Source of the DNA: Oscillospiraceae bacterium
Lineage (GTDB): Bacteria > Bacillota > Clostridia > Oscillospirales > Acutalibacteraceae
Direction: 5' to 3'
Assembly (NCBI GenBank): GCA_015066205.1
Contig: SVOV01000010.1
Span: 1-64,000, forward strand
DNA: 64,000 nucleotides
The notes beneath the pieces are model-generated. The model did no database searches. It worked only from the letters and a program-made list of their open reading frames with translations, and was not told the origin of the DNA. The position numbers and the translations under genes are program-made. Of the stretch, positions 26,424 to 34,800 are shown piece by piece (position 1 is the first letter of the stretch; every line of letters begins with the position of its first letter).

Positions 26424-29400
26424 ATGCTTAATGACAAACAGATTGAACGCTTTCTCGGAAAAATGGGAGCTTTCATTGAAAGAATGGAGCCTCATATTTT
26501 CGTAAAAGTCGGTGAACTTGAAAATGTGGAAAAATGCCATGTCAATGAGAGATATCATAAGGAACCCGATCTGCCTTTTACAAAGGCTGAAAAAGGTGAA
26601 TATTGGGAAGGCGAGGGTACATATTGCTGGTTCAGAGGAGAATTCAATGTTCCCGAAGAGCTTGCCGGAAAGACTCTTTTTATAAAACCCCATATCGGCG
26701 GCTATGAAGCTCTTCTTTTTGTAAACGGAAAGCCTTTCGGTACATTTGCTTCTAAAATCGTTGTAACCGCTCACGGTAATCACTATTGCGATATGGTAAA
26801 ATTCGATCCCGCTGCGGGTGAAAAGCTCAATATCGCACTTGAATATTATGCAGGTCATTTTGTGCCCGGCTGTATGCCTTTTGAAAACACAGGAAGAACA
26901 GAGTTTAAGTTCCGCTATGACGGAGCAGATATCTGCGTAAAGGATTATGAGGTTCAGGAATTCTATTTTGACCTTAAGACACTTTATCAGATGACCGAAG
27001 CCCTGCCCGAAAACAGCTTCGGCAGAGCCAAGGCTGTAAATGCTCTTCTTAAAGTTTATGAAAATATTCCCACAGCAACCGACGATGTGCCTTTCAGTGA
27101 GGTGGTTGAGGCTCTTCGCACCGTAAAGAGCGTTATTAAGGAAGCTCTTTCGGCAAAGAACGGTGACAATGCTCCCGAGGCCGCTATTATCGGTCATTCA
27201 CATATGGATACTGCATGGCTCTGGCATGTAGGCGAAACAGTAAAGAAATGCGCAAGAACCTATGCAAATCAGATAAGTCTTATGCAGCAGTATCCCGAAT
27301 ATAAGTTTATTCAGTCCTCTGCCTGTCACGGTGATATGATAAGAAAGTATTATCCCGAGCTTTTTGAGGATATCAAAAAGGCGGTTGCCGAGGGCAGATA
27401 TGAGCCTAACGGCGGTGTATGGGTTGAATGTGACTGTAATATCACTTCCGGCGAATCAATGATAAGACAGTTCTTATGGGGACAGAGATTTACCCGTAAG
27501 CATTTCGGCTATACCTCAAACTGCTTCTGGCTTCCCGATACCTTCGGCTATTCCGCAGCAATTCCTCAGATAATGAAGGGCTGTGCCGTTGATTATTTCC
27601 TTACAACAAAGATCAGCTGGAACGATACCAACGAATTCCCCTATGATACATTCTATTGGCAGGGAATTGACGGAACAAAGGTATTCACACATTTCAATAC
27701 AACTCACCACCACCCCAATGTATGTGATGTTTCCGCAAATATCAACGGCGGTATCAAGCAGAAGGGCGTAACAGACAAGCGTATGCTTACCTTCGGCTTC
27801 GGTGACGGCGGCGGCGGACCTCAGTTTGAAATGATCGAAATGGCAAGACGAATCGAAGATCTCGACGGCGTTCCCAAGACCCGCTATTCCCGTGTAGGCG
27901 ACTTTATGCAGGAGCTTGAAAAGGACTGTGTAAATCCCAATACTTACCGCGGTGAGCTCTATCTTGAGCTTCACAGAGGTACTCTTACAAATCAGCATAC
28001 CATCAAGAGAAATAACCGTAAGTCGGAAAATGCTCTCCGTGATCTTGAAATTATGACAGTAAACGATGCTGTAAGGAACGATAAGGTCGCTGACAGCTCC
28101 GATATAGCTCCTCTTTACGAAACTCTTCTTATTAATCAGTTCCATGATATTCTTCCCGGAACCTGTATCAATAAGGCTCATCTTGAGAGCCGTGCTCAGA
28201 CCACTGCTCTTATTAAGGAAGCAAAAGAAAAGACTGCAATGCTCATTAAGGGTAATGACGATAATACCGTTACCGTTATCAATACTCTTTCATTTGAAAG
28301 AAACGATGTTCTTTTCCTTGATATTCCCGAGGGACTTGTTGTTGAGGGAAGATATAATCAGCAGAGATACACCGATCTTGACGGAAAGAATATTCTTCTT
28401 GTCAGCGGTGTTAAGATTCCCGCTTTCTCAAGCGTTACTCTGAATCTTGTAGAGAATACCGAAAACAGATTCAACTGCAACTTTATAAGAGAAGGCAATA
28501 AGCTTTCGGCTCCTTTTTATGAGGTTACTCTTGCTGAAAACGGAACAATTTCCGAATACTTTGACAAGAGAGCAGGAAGACAGATAGTCTGCGGTGAAAA
28601 CTTCAACACTCTTCTTGTTGCAGAGGATGTTCCCGCTTCCTGGGATAACTGGGATGTTGACTCTGACTACGAGCTTAAGTTCAAAAATGCTTCAAAGCTT
28701 GTTTCATCCGAAATCGTTTCTGTCGGCAGAGTGGCTTATATTATCAGAAATAAGTATCAGATCACTGCAAATTCAACCGTAACTCAGGATATGATGTTCT
28801 TCGCACATTCTGCCGAGATCCGCTTTGATACCGTAATTGACTGGAATGATAACCATAAGTTCCTTAAGGCTGCCTTTGACACCGATATCTTTGACGATTT
28901 CGCACGCCACGAAATACAGTTCGGTTATGCAAAGCGCCCCACAACAAGAAACACTTCCGTTGAGCAGGCAAAGTTTGAGGTTCTCAATCACAAGTATTCC
29001 GATATTTCCGAAGCCCGTTACGGCTTTGCAGTTCTTAACGACTGCAAGTACGGTATCAGTGCAAAGGACGGCAGTCTTCGTCTTTCTCTTCATAAGGGCG
29101 GAAACCGTCCCGACCACGAGGGCGACAGAGACGGACTTCACCGCTGTGTATATTCCGTTCTTCCTCACGAGGGCTCATTCGGTACGGAAAATGTAATCAA
29201 GCCCGCATATATGCTTAATATCCCCGTTATCCAGACTAAGGGCACAACAGAGGTTGCTCCTCTTATCAGGCTTGCTGCCGATAACTGTATCGTTGAAGCC
29301 ATAAAGCCCTGTGAAGATGCTGAAAAGGCATTTATCGTCCGTGTTTATGAAGCAGAAGGTGCATATACCAAGACTGCTGTTGAATTCTTCGACGGAATGA

Positions 29401-29516
29401 AGAAAGCAGCTCTTACAAATATGCTCGAAGAAGAAATTGCAGAGATCGGTACAAATAAGAAGACCGAGCTCGTTTTCAAGCCCTTTGAGATAAAAACCGT
29501 CAAGGTTTACTATTAA
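26424..29516 (+). CDS. family 38 alpha-mannosidase
   Basis: A 1030-residue cytoplasmic enzyme. After an N-terminal beta domain (1-240) the catalytic domain starts with the zinc motif GHSHMDTAWLW (His258, His260, Asp262). It continues with the nucleophile Asp372 in FWLPDTFGYSA and the second histidine block LINQFHDILPGT; the C-terminal half is a large beta super-sandwich. It hydrolyses alpha-mannosides such as high-mannose N-glycan fragments. It is probably co-transcribed with the membrane protein gene 21 bp downstream. A GH125 exo-alpha-1,6-mannosidase elsewhere in the window fits the same diet. Confidence 0.95.
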   Translation: MLNDKQIERFLGKMGAFIERMEPHIFVKVGELENVEKCHVNERYHKEPDLPFTKAEKGEYWEGEGTYCWFRGEFNVPEELAGKTLFIKPHIGGYEALLFVNGKPFGTFASKIVVTAHGNHYCDMVKFDPAAGEKLNIALEYYAGHFVPGCMPFENTGRTEFKFRYDGADICVKDYEVQEFYFDLKTLYQMTEALPENSFGRAKAVNALLKVYENIPTATDDVPFSEVVEALRTVKSVIKEALSAKNGDNAPEAAIIGHSHMDTAWLWHVGETVKKCARTYANQISLMQQYPEYKFIQSSACHGDMIRKYYPELFEDIKKAVAEGRYEPNGGVWVECDCNITSGESMIRQFLWGQRFTRKHFGYTSNCFWLPDTFGYSAAIPQIMKGCAVDYFLTTKISWNDTNEFPYDTFYWQGIDGTKVFTHFNTTHHHPNVCDVSANINGGIKQKGVTDKRMLTFGFGDGGGGPQFEMIEMARRIEDLDGVPKTRYSRVGDFMQELEKDCVNPNTYRGELYLELHRGTLTNQHTIKRNNRKSENALRDLEIMTVNDAVRNDKVADSSDIAPLYETLLINQFHDILPGTCINKAHLESRAQTTALIKEAKEKTAMLIKGNDDNTVTVINTLSFERNDVLFLDIPEGLVVEGRYNQQRYTDLDGKNILLVSGVKIPAFSSVTLNLVENTENRFNCNFIREGNKLSAPFYEVTLAENGTISEYFDKRAGRQIVCGENFNTLLVAEDVPASWDNWDVDSDYELKFKNASKLVSSEIVSVGRVAYIIRNKYQITANSTVTQDMMFFAHSAEIRFDTVIDWNDNHKFLKAAFDTDIFDDFARHEIQFGYAKRPTTRNTSVEQAKFEVLNHKYSDISEARYGFAVLNDCKYGISAKDGSLRLSLHKGGNRPDHEGDRDGLHRCVYSVLPHEGSFGTENVIKPAYMLNIPVIQTKGTTEVAPLIRLAADNCIVEAIKPCEDAEKAFIVRVYEAEGAYTKTAVEFFDGMKKAALTNMLEEEIAEIGTNKKTELVFKPFEIKTVKVYY

Positions 29517-29537
29517 TTATAATTTTTGGAGGAAACA

Positions 29538-30164
29538 ATGATGATCGAACAGAAAAAATTCAGCATAAAACCGGGACTTGTCGGTTGCTTTATGTCTGTC
29601 CTTCTTATTGTTTCCTTTTTATTGCCGAGAATATGGGATAAAAATGCAACAGTTGAATCCTTTAATACGATACTTATTGTTATAATAATGTGTCTTGCCA
29701 TTCATCTTGTCAGAGGTACATCGTCCTTGTTCTTTGACCATGTATGGAACAATATCGGTTTTACTGTTCTGTGGCTGATTCCTGTTTCAAATCTTGTTAT
29801 TACGGCTTGTCAGTTTGTATGGGATGACCTTGCTTTTATGCAAGGCTCTCTGTTCACTGCATTTCTTATTCTTTTTTCTCTTCCCGCATTCTGCTGTTAT
29901 TATTTTACCGTCCTCTGGCTTTTCTGCATAAGAGATAAGCTTCTTATGATAACATCGACCGCACTTGATATAATAGGCTTTATTTATATTCTTGTGCGTC
30001 TTGCAGACAGAGTTCTTCTTCCTCTTCTTGAAAACGCAGGAACCGAAATTACGGGCTTTGTGGATTCTATGGTATCGTTAAGTCCGCTGTTTTCTTTTGC
30101 AGTATATGTCCTTTCTTTTATCAACTTTATTATATGTGCAAGACTTTTCAGCAGTTCCCGATAA
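29538..30164 (+). CDS. multi-pass membrane protein of unknown function
   Basis: A 208-residue protein with about six hydrophobic segments, for example MSVLLIVSFLL, ILIVIIMCLAIHLV, FTVLWLIPVSNLVIT, ILFSLPAFCCYYFTVLWL and FAVYVLSFINFIIC. I recognise no catalytic motif or transporter signature. GGAGGAAAC precedes ATG 29538. It follows GH38 closely, so it is probably co-transcribed with it. Confidence 0.6.
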   Translation: MMIEQKKFSIKPGLVGCFMSVLLIVSFLLPRIWDKNATVESFNTILIVIIMCLAIHLVRGTSSLFFDHVWNNIGFTVLWLIPVSNLVITACQFVWDDLAFMQGSLFTAFLILFSLPAFCCYYFTVLWLFCIRDKLLMITSTALDIIGFIYILVRLADRVLLPLLENAGTEITGFVDSMVSLSPLFSFAVYVLSFINFIICARLFSSSR

Positions 30165-30220
30165 AAACGGCAGGAAAAAAGAGAAAACATAATTTGTTTG
30201 AAAAAAATTCAAAAAAGTCC

Positions 30221-30249
30221 TTGACAAACAGTATTATGTGATGTATAAT
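30221..30249 (+). promoter_or_regulatory. tRNA-Gln promoter
   Basis: TTGACA, 17-bp spacer, TATAAT (30244-30249), followed by a leader with GTTCCGAA that is shared with the tRNA-Leu promoter. Confidence 0.9.
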
Positions 30250-30267
30250 TCAAAACGTTCCGAATAA

Positions 30268-30341
30268 AGAGGTATAGTGTAACGGTAACACTCCGGACTC
30301 TGACTCCGTCATTTAAGGTTCGAATCCTTATACCTCTGCCA
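30268..30341 (+). tRNA. tRNA-Gln (anticodon CTG)
   Basis: Complete cloverleaf with encoded CCA. Acceptor stem AGAGGTA/TACCTCT, anticodon loop CTCTGAC (CTG anticodon), T-arm loop with GGTTCGAATCC, then GCCA. It decodes CAG. An intrinsic terminator follows directly. Confidence 0.93.
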
Positions 30342-30379
30342 AAAATCGACAATCTTCGATAGAAGGTTGTCGATTTTTT
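30342..30379 (+). terminator. tRNA-Gln terminator
   Basis: Stem AAAATCGACAA / TTGTCGATTTT with a loop CTTCGATAGAAGG that can itself pair, then T. It shares the GACA-stem character of several other terminators here. Confidence 0.88.
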
Positions 30380-30475
30380 ACTTATTACTTCTTCACTATC
30401 CACTCTTCACGAACCTTCGGGTCGATTTTTGGAAAGTAATAAGTAAGAAGTAAGAGTGGCGGGATACCCGCACCC
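30378..30475. repeat. inverted-repeat hairpin element after tRNA-Gln
   Basis: TTACTTATTACTT (30378-30390) is exactly repeated in inverse at 30434-30446. Between and behind the arms are small hairpins: CGAACC-TTC-GGGTCG and GCGGG-ATA-CCCGC. It looks like a reduced relative of the hairpin arrays at 41602-44011. No gene is seen in 30342-30661. Confidence 0.5.
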
Positions 30476-30524
30476 GATTATAAGAGCATAATTTTTAAAT
30501 TGTTGCTAATTTGAGCTTTAACCA

Positions 30525-30552
30525 CAACCGACAAGTTTCAACTTGTCGGTTG
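30525..30552. terminator. orphan terminator-like hairpin
   Basis: CAACCGACAAGT / ACTTGTCGGTTG, a perfect 12-bp stem with a TTCA loop. There is no T-run, and no gene ends nearby. It may be the relic of a lost gene. Confidence 0.4.
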
Positions 30553-30607
30553 TTCATAAGTAAATATTAGAATAACAAGAAAAATATATGTTTTTTTCAA
30601 AAAGTTG

Positions 30608-30638
30608 TTGACAATTACCTTGGGTAAGAATGTATCAT
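30608..30638 (+). promoter_or_regulatory. MerR-type promoter with 19-bp spacer and operator
   Basis: TTGACA (30608-30613) and TATCAT (30633-30638) are 19 bp apart, too far for normal activity but typical of MerR-regulated promoters. The spacer holds a dyad TTACC-TTG-GGTAA (30615-30627). It drives the merR-type gene at 30662, so the regulator probably controls itself. Confidence 0.75.
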
Positions 30639-30661
30639 AAGCTTGTAAAGGAGGCAGAATA

Positions 30662-31873
30662 ATGAAAATTAAAGAAGTTTCTCAAAAAACAAATCTTACG
30701 GAAAGAGCAATCAGACTGTATATTGAAAACGGTCTTGTTGCCCCTTCGTGCAGTGAATCTTATCAAGGCAGGCGAAATATTGATTTCTCCGGAGAGGATG
30801 TGGATATTCTGAAAAACATCTGCACTTTGAGAAAAGCAGGTTTTTCAATTGCAGAAATAAAGCAAATTCAACAAGATCCCACCTGCAGTATAGAAATATT
30901 GAAAAACATTATTGATAAAATCAATGTGAGAATCGTTTCCGACACAGAAATTCTTGCCTGCCTCACTCCTTTGCTTTGCGAGGAAAAGCTTGATATTGAA
31001 GGTATTTGCCGGGTACTTAATAATCCTGCAATTGACGATAAAGCATTGCCGACGGAAGACAGCGAAATTTCGCTTCCTTTGAAAATAATGCGTAAAGCCT
31101 TTTTGACTTTTGGAATATGCTCGTTTATATTCTCGGTTATTTGCTGTGTTCCGATTTTGATTGTTGAAATCAAAGATTTTATATCATACCTTTATCCTGT
31201 CTATCCTGTAGATGCTATACATTTTATTGCTGCTTTTGTTGCTTCACTTGTAATTCCTTTGATATTGATTATTATTTTTAACAAGAAACACTTTGAAGCT
31301 AAAAAAGCAATCAAAAACAGGGTGGTTGTTTCTGCCGTTTTACTTGTTTTGTTTGTTCCCTCAATAGTTTTTACTGCGGCTTGGGGTTTTGTCTCCGGTA
31401 TGAGTCATCCTGAAAGCTTGCTGATTTCACAAACGCATAACATCGATAATTATATGAAATTTGATGCTGAAGATGCAAAAAAAGCAATGTGCGAATTTTT
31501 GCCGGAAAATCTTCCTGATATCAAAGGTATAAAATATGAATATTATTACAAAAATTACGGAGTTTTTTATGAGCCGCCGTTAACAGAGATCTTTCTTGAA
31601 CTGCCGCTGAATGCCGAGTCTTTTGAAGAAACTGTGAATTATTATAAGTCATTCAGACCTTCTGACAGTGTTTGTGATGCTGAAGAAGAAACGAACGGAA
31701 ACTGGAAAATTATATTTTACAGGCAAGAACATGAACATGCTCCTTCAAACTATTCACCTCTTTTTGCATATAATGAAACAACCAAAACAGTCAGATTTAT
31801 CTGCGAATACGGGCGTGTTTCAATGAAAGGCGCCTTAAAACCGCATGCCTTGATGAGCGGATATGTTTGGTAA
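30662..31873 (+). CDS. membrane-anchored MerR-family regulator
   Basis: A 403-residue protein. The N-terminus is a MerR winged HTH (MKIKEVSQKTNLTERAIRLY, with dimerisation sequence up to about 130). Three transmembrane helices follow (about 145-168, 185-205, 220-245), then a C-terminal domain of about 150 residues that probably faces outside. AAAGGAGG precedes the ATG. This one-component layout, with DNA binding inside and a membrane and extracytoplasmic part beyond, is unusual for MerR proteins, which normally have a small cytosolic effector domain. Its ligand is unknown. The terminator at 31942 follows. Confidence 0.8.
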   Translation: MKIKEVSQKTNLTERAIRLYIENGLVAPSCSESYQGRRNIDFSGEDVDILKNICTLRKAGFSIAEIKQIQQDPTCSIEILKNIIDKINVRIVSDTEILACLTPLLCEEKLDIEGICRVLNNPAIDDKALPTEDSEISLPLKIMRKAFLTFGICSFIFSVICCVPILIVEIKDFISYLYPVYPVDAIHFIAAFVASLVIPLILIIIFNKKHFEAKKAIKNRVVVSAVLLVLFVPSIVFTAAWGFVSGMSHPESLLISQTHNIDNYMKFDAEDAKKAMCEFLPENLPDIKGIKYEYYYKNYGVFYEPPLTEIFLELPLNAESFEETVNYYKSFRPSDSVCDAEEETNGNWKIIFYRQEHEHAPSNYSPLFAYNETTKTVRFICEYGRVSMKGALKPHALMSGYVW

Positions 31874-31941
31874 AATCAATAATCTGATTTTTTCAGATTT
31901 TGTATGTCAATTGTATATATCTGAATCTATCATAACTCACA

Positions 31942-31973
31942 AAAACGACAGGTTTCTGAACTTGTCGTTTTTT
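31942..31973 (+). terminator. terminator after the MerR gene
   Basis: AAAACGACA / TTGTCGTTTT stem with an inner GTTTC...GAAC pairing, then T-run. It belongs to the GACA-type hairpin family noted in the findings. Confidence 0.8.
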
Positions 31974-32082
31974 GTTATTCATTAAAAACGAAAGGAATCG
32001 TAATATTCGGTTATTTTATTTGTTTATTTCCCAAAAATATGTTATAATTTATAGTAATATCTATTATTATGGGAGCGTAAAA

Positions 32083-32730
32083 ATGAGCCGCTTTGTTGAA
32101 CTTGAATTATTAACGGAAAATGTGAAGACAGAACTGAAAAAGCTGTTTTCCGAAGATGTTTCGGGGCATGATTTTCTTCATACATTGAGAGTGCTGGACA
32201 ACGCCTGCAGCATTCAGAAAAGCGTGGGTGGGGACAGATACATTATTGTTTTAGCCGCACTTTTACATGATGCCGATGACAAGAAACTGTTTCCTGATTC
32301 TGCAAAGGATAATGCCAATGCAAGAAGAATACTGAAAAAATATGAGGTTTCAGAAGATGACACGGAAAAAATTATAGAAATCATCCGTTGTGTTTCTTTT
32401 TCTTCCGGAGCTGAAGCTGAAAGCACCGAGGCGAAAATCGTTCAGGATGCAGACCGCCTTGATGCACTCGGGGCCATTGGAATTGCCAGATGCTTTGCTT
32501 ACGGAGCAAGTCACGGGCGGTCAATTTATAATGAAGATGATTTTATAGGTAATAATATGCTCGGAAGTGAATCGGGAATTGCGCATTTTTATCAGAAGCT
32601 GTTAAGGCTGGAAGCTCTTATGAAAACAGAATACGGTAAAAAAGAAGCCGAAAAAAGGACAGCTTTTCTGAAAGAATATCTGAAGCACTTTTCGGAGGAA
32701 ACAGGCTGTGATGCTGTTTCTTTTATATAA
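32083..32730 (+). CDS. HD-domain phosphohydrolase
   Basis: A 215-residue metal-dependent HD hydrolase of the YpgQ/YedJ kind. The signature is complete: GHDFLHTLRV (His29, His33), LLHDADDKK (His62-Asp63) and QDADRLDALGAIGIAR. Such proteins act on nucleotides, with pyrophosphohydrolase activity known in some. GGGAG precedes ATG 32083; the frame stays open upstream from 31972 but lacks a ribosome site. It stands between the MerR and topoisomerase genes and has no obvious partner. Confidence 0.85.
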   Translation: MSRFVELELLTENVKTELKKLFSEDVSGHDFLHTLRVLDNACSIQKSVGGDRYIIVLAALLHDADDKKLFPDSAKDNANARRILKKYEVSEDDTEKIIEIIRCVSFSSGAEAESTEAKIVQDADRLDALGAIGIARCFAYGASHGRSIYNEDDFIGNNMLGSESGIAHFYQKLLRLEALMKTEYGKKEAEKRTAFLKEYLKHFSEETGCDAVSFI

Positions 32731-32741
32731 ATATTATAAAC

Positions 32742-32771
32742 TTGACTTATAATGTTAAAATAGTGTATTAT
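32742..32771 (+). promoter_or_regulatory. promoter of the topoisomerase genes
   Basis: TTGACT (32742-32747), 18-bp spacer, TATTAT (32766-32771), 32 bp before the ATG of the parE-like gene. Confidence 0.6.
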
Positions 32772-32803
32772 ATTATGTTGAAATAATGTATTTGGAGGAA
32801 AAT

Positions 32804-34789
32804 ATGGCTAAAAAAGCAGAATACGGAAACGAAAGTATTGTTTCCCTTAAGGGTGCCGACAGAGTCAGAAAAAGACCCGCTGTTATTTTCGGTGATGACG
32901 GTCTTGAGGGATGTCAGCATTCGGTTTTTGAAATCATATCCAACTCAATAGATGAAGCAAGAGAAGGCTTCGGCAATAAGATCTTTGTAACCCGTTTTCT
33001 TGACGGCTCAATAGAGGTTCAGGACTTCGGACGCGGTATGCCCGTTGATTTCAATGTGAAAGAAAACAGATATAACTGGGAGCTTTTGTTTTGCGAAATG
33101 TATTCGGGAAGCAAATACAATAACAATGACGGCGGCAGCTATGAATTTGCCCTCGGTCTTAACGGTCTCGGTCTTTGTGCAACTCAGTATTCATCCGAAT
33201 ATATGGATGCGGAGATCCACAACGGAGGCTTCTGCTATACACTTCACTTTGAAAAGGGTGAAAATGTAGGTGGCCTTAAGAAAGAGCCTTATGAAAAACG
33301 GGATACGGGAACAAGAATACGCTGGAAGCCCGACCTTGATGTTTTTACCGATATTGCAATACCTCTTGAATATTTTCAGACGGTAATGAAAAAACAGGCT
33401 GTTGTCAATAACGGTGTACGCTTTGTTCTTAAAAATCAGCTTACAGAAAGCCGTTTTGAAACCTATGAATACAGATATGAAAACGGCATTGTTGATTATC
33501 TCGGCGAGGTCGTTGACAATAAGGCGATAACTCCCGTTCAGTATTGGTCCTGTGAAAAAAGCGGTAAGGACCGTGAGGACAAGCCCGAATATAAGGTCAA
33601 GATTTTTGCCGCCATGGCATTTTCCGATAAAATGTCAATGAAGGAGTATTACCATAATTCAAGCTATCTTGAGCACGGCGGTGCTCCCGATAAGGCTGTA
33701 AAAAGTGCTTTTGTATCGCAGATAGATGCATATATGAAGCAGAACGGAAAATACAACAAGACCGACTCGAAAATCACATTTCAGGATATCGATGACTGTC
33801 TTGTGCTCGTTATATCTTCATTTTCCACACAGACCTCTTATGAAAATCAGACCAAAAAGGCAATTACAAATAAATTTATTCAGGAGGCAATGACCTCTTT
33901 CTTAAAGCATCAGCTTGAGATATATTTTATTGAAAATAAGCTCGATGCAGATAAGATATGCGAAAGAATACTTATCAATATGCGCTCCCGTGTCAGAGCA
34001 GAAGCAACAAGAGTAAATGTGCAGAAGGCTCTTTCAGGCGGTAATGATATGCTCAACCGTATTGAAAAGTTTGTTGACTGCCGCAGTAAGGATGTAAACG
34101 AAAGAGAGATATTCATAGTGGAGGGTGACTCTGCTCTCGGCGCCTGTAAGCAGGCGAGAGATTCTGCATTTCAGGCTGTCATTCCCGTCAGAGGTAAGAT
34201 ACTCAACTGTCTGAAAGCAGACCTGGCAAAGGTTTTTAAGAGCGAAATAATAACCGACCTCATTAAGATTCTCGGCTGCGGTGTAGAGGTTTCGGGAAAA
34301 GCCGTCAAGGGTGTACCCGAATTCAATCTTGATAATCTCAGATGGAATAAGGTCATAATCTGTACCGATGCCGATTATGACGGCTTCCAGATAAGAACAC
34401 TGATACTTACAATGATCTATACTCTTATGCCGTCAATAATAAAGGCGGGAAAGGTGTATATTGCAGAATCTCCCTTGTACGAAATAACATCAGGAAAGCA
34501 TACCTGGTTTGCTTATACTGAAAAGGAAAAGCAGGATGCCCTTGAAGAAATAGGAGATGCAAAATATACCGTTCAGCGTTCAAAGGGTCTTGGTGAAAAC
34601 GATGCGGATATGATGTGGCTTACAACAATGAATCCCAAAACCCGCCGACTCATAAAAATTGAACCCGATTTTGACCCTGTGGCAATAGCTGACAAGTTTG
34701 ATCTTCTTTTAGGAGATAATCTTCAGGGCAGAAAAGACTACATTGCTCAGAACGGTCACTTATATATTGATATGGCTGATTTAAGCTGA
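32804..34789 (+). CDS. type IIA topoisomerase B subunit (ParE-like)
   Basis: A 661-residue ATPase and TOPRIM subunit. The GHKL ATPase has EIISNSIDEAREG and DFGRGMPV, and the transducer segment contains GGAPDKAVKSAF. The TOPRIM motifs are FIVEGDSALGACKQ and CTDADYDGFQIRTL. It lacks the GyrB-type extended TOPRIM insert. It is followed 11 bp later by the matching A subunit. Clostridia often carry such a second type IIA pair besides gyrase, so ParE-like is favoured. GGAGGAAAA precedes ATG 32804. Confidence 0.87.
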   Translation: MAKKAEYGNESIVSLKGADRVRKRPAVIFGDDGLEGCQHSVFEIISNSIDEAREGFGNKIFVTRFLDGSIEVQDFGRGMPVDFNVKENRYNWELLFCEMYSGSKYNNNDGGSYEFALGLNGLGLCATQYSSEYMDAEIHNGGFCYTLHFEKGENVGGLKKEPYEKRDTGTRIRWKPDLDVFTDIAIPLEYFQTVMKKQAVVNNGVRFVLKNQLTESRFETYEYRYENGIVDYLGEVVDNKAITPVQYWSCEKSGKDREDKPEYKVKIFAAMAFSDKMSMKEYYHNSSYLEHGGAPDKAVKSAFVSQIDAYMKQNGKYNKTDSKITFQDIDDCLVLVISSFSTQTSYENQTKKAITNKFIQEAMTSFLKHQLEIYFIENKLDADKICERILINMRSRVRAEATRVNVQKALSGGNDMLNRIEKFVDCRSKDVNEREIFIVEGDSALGACKQARDSAFQAVIPVRGKILNCLKADLAKVFKSEIITDLIKILGCGVEVSGKAVKGVPEFNLDNLRWNKVIICTDADYDGFQIRTLILTMIYTLMPSIIKAGKVYIAESPLYEITSGKHTWFAYTEKEKQDALEEIGDAKYTVQRSKGLGENDADMMWLTTMNPKTRRLIKIEPDFDPVAIADKFDLLLGDNLQGRKDYIAQNGHLYIDMADLS

Positions 34790-34800
34790 AAGGAATTGCT

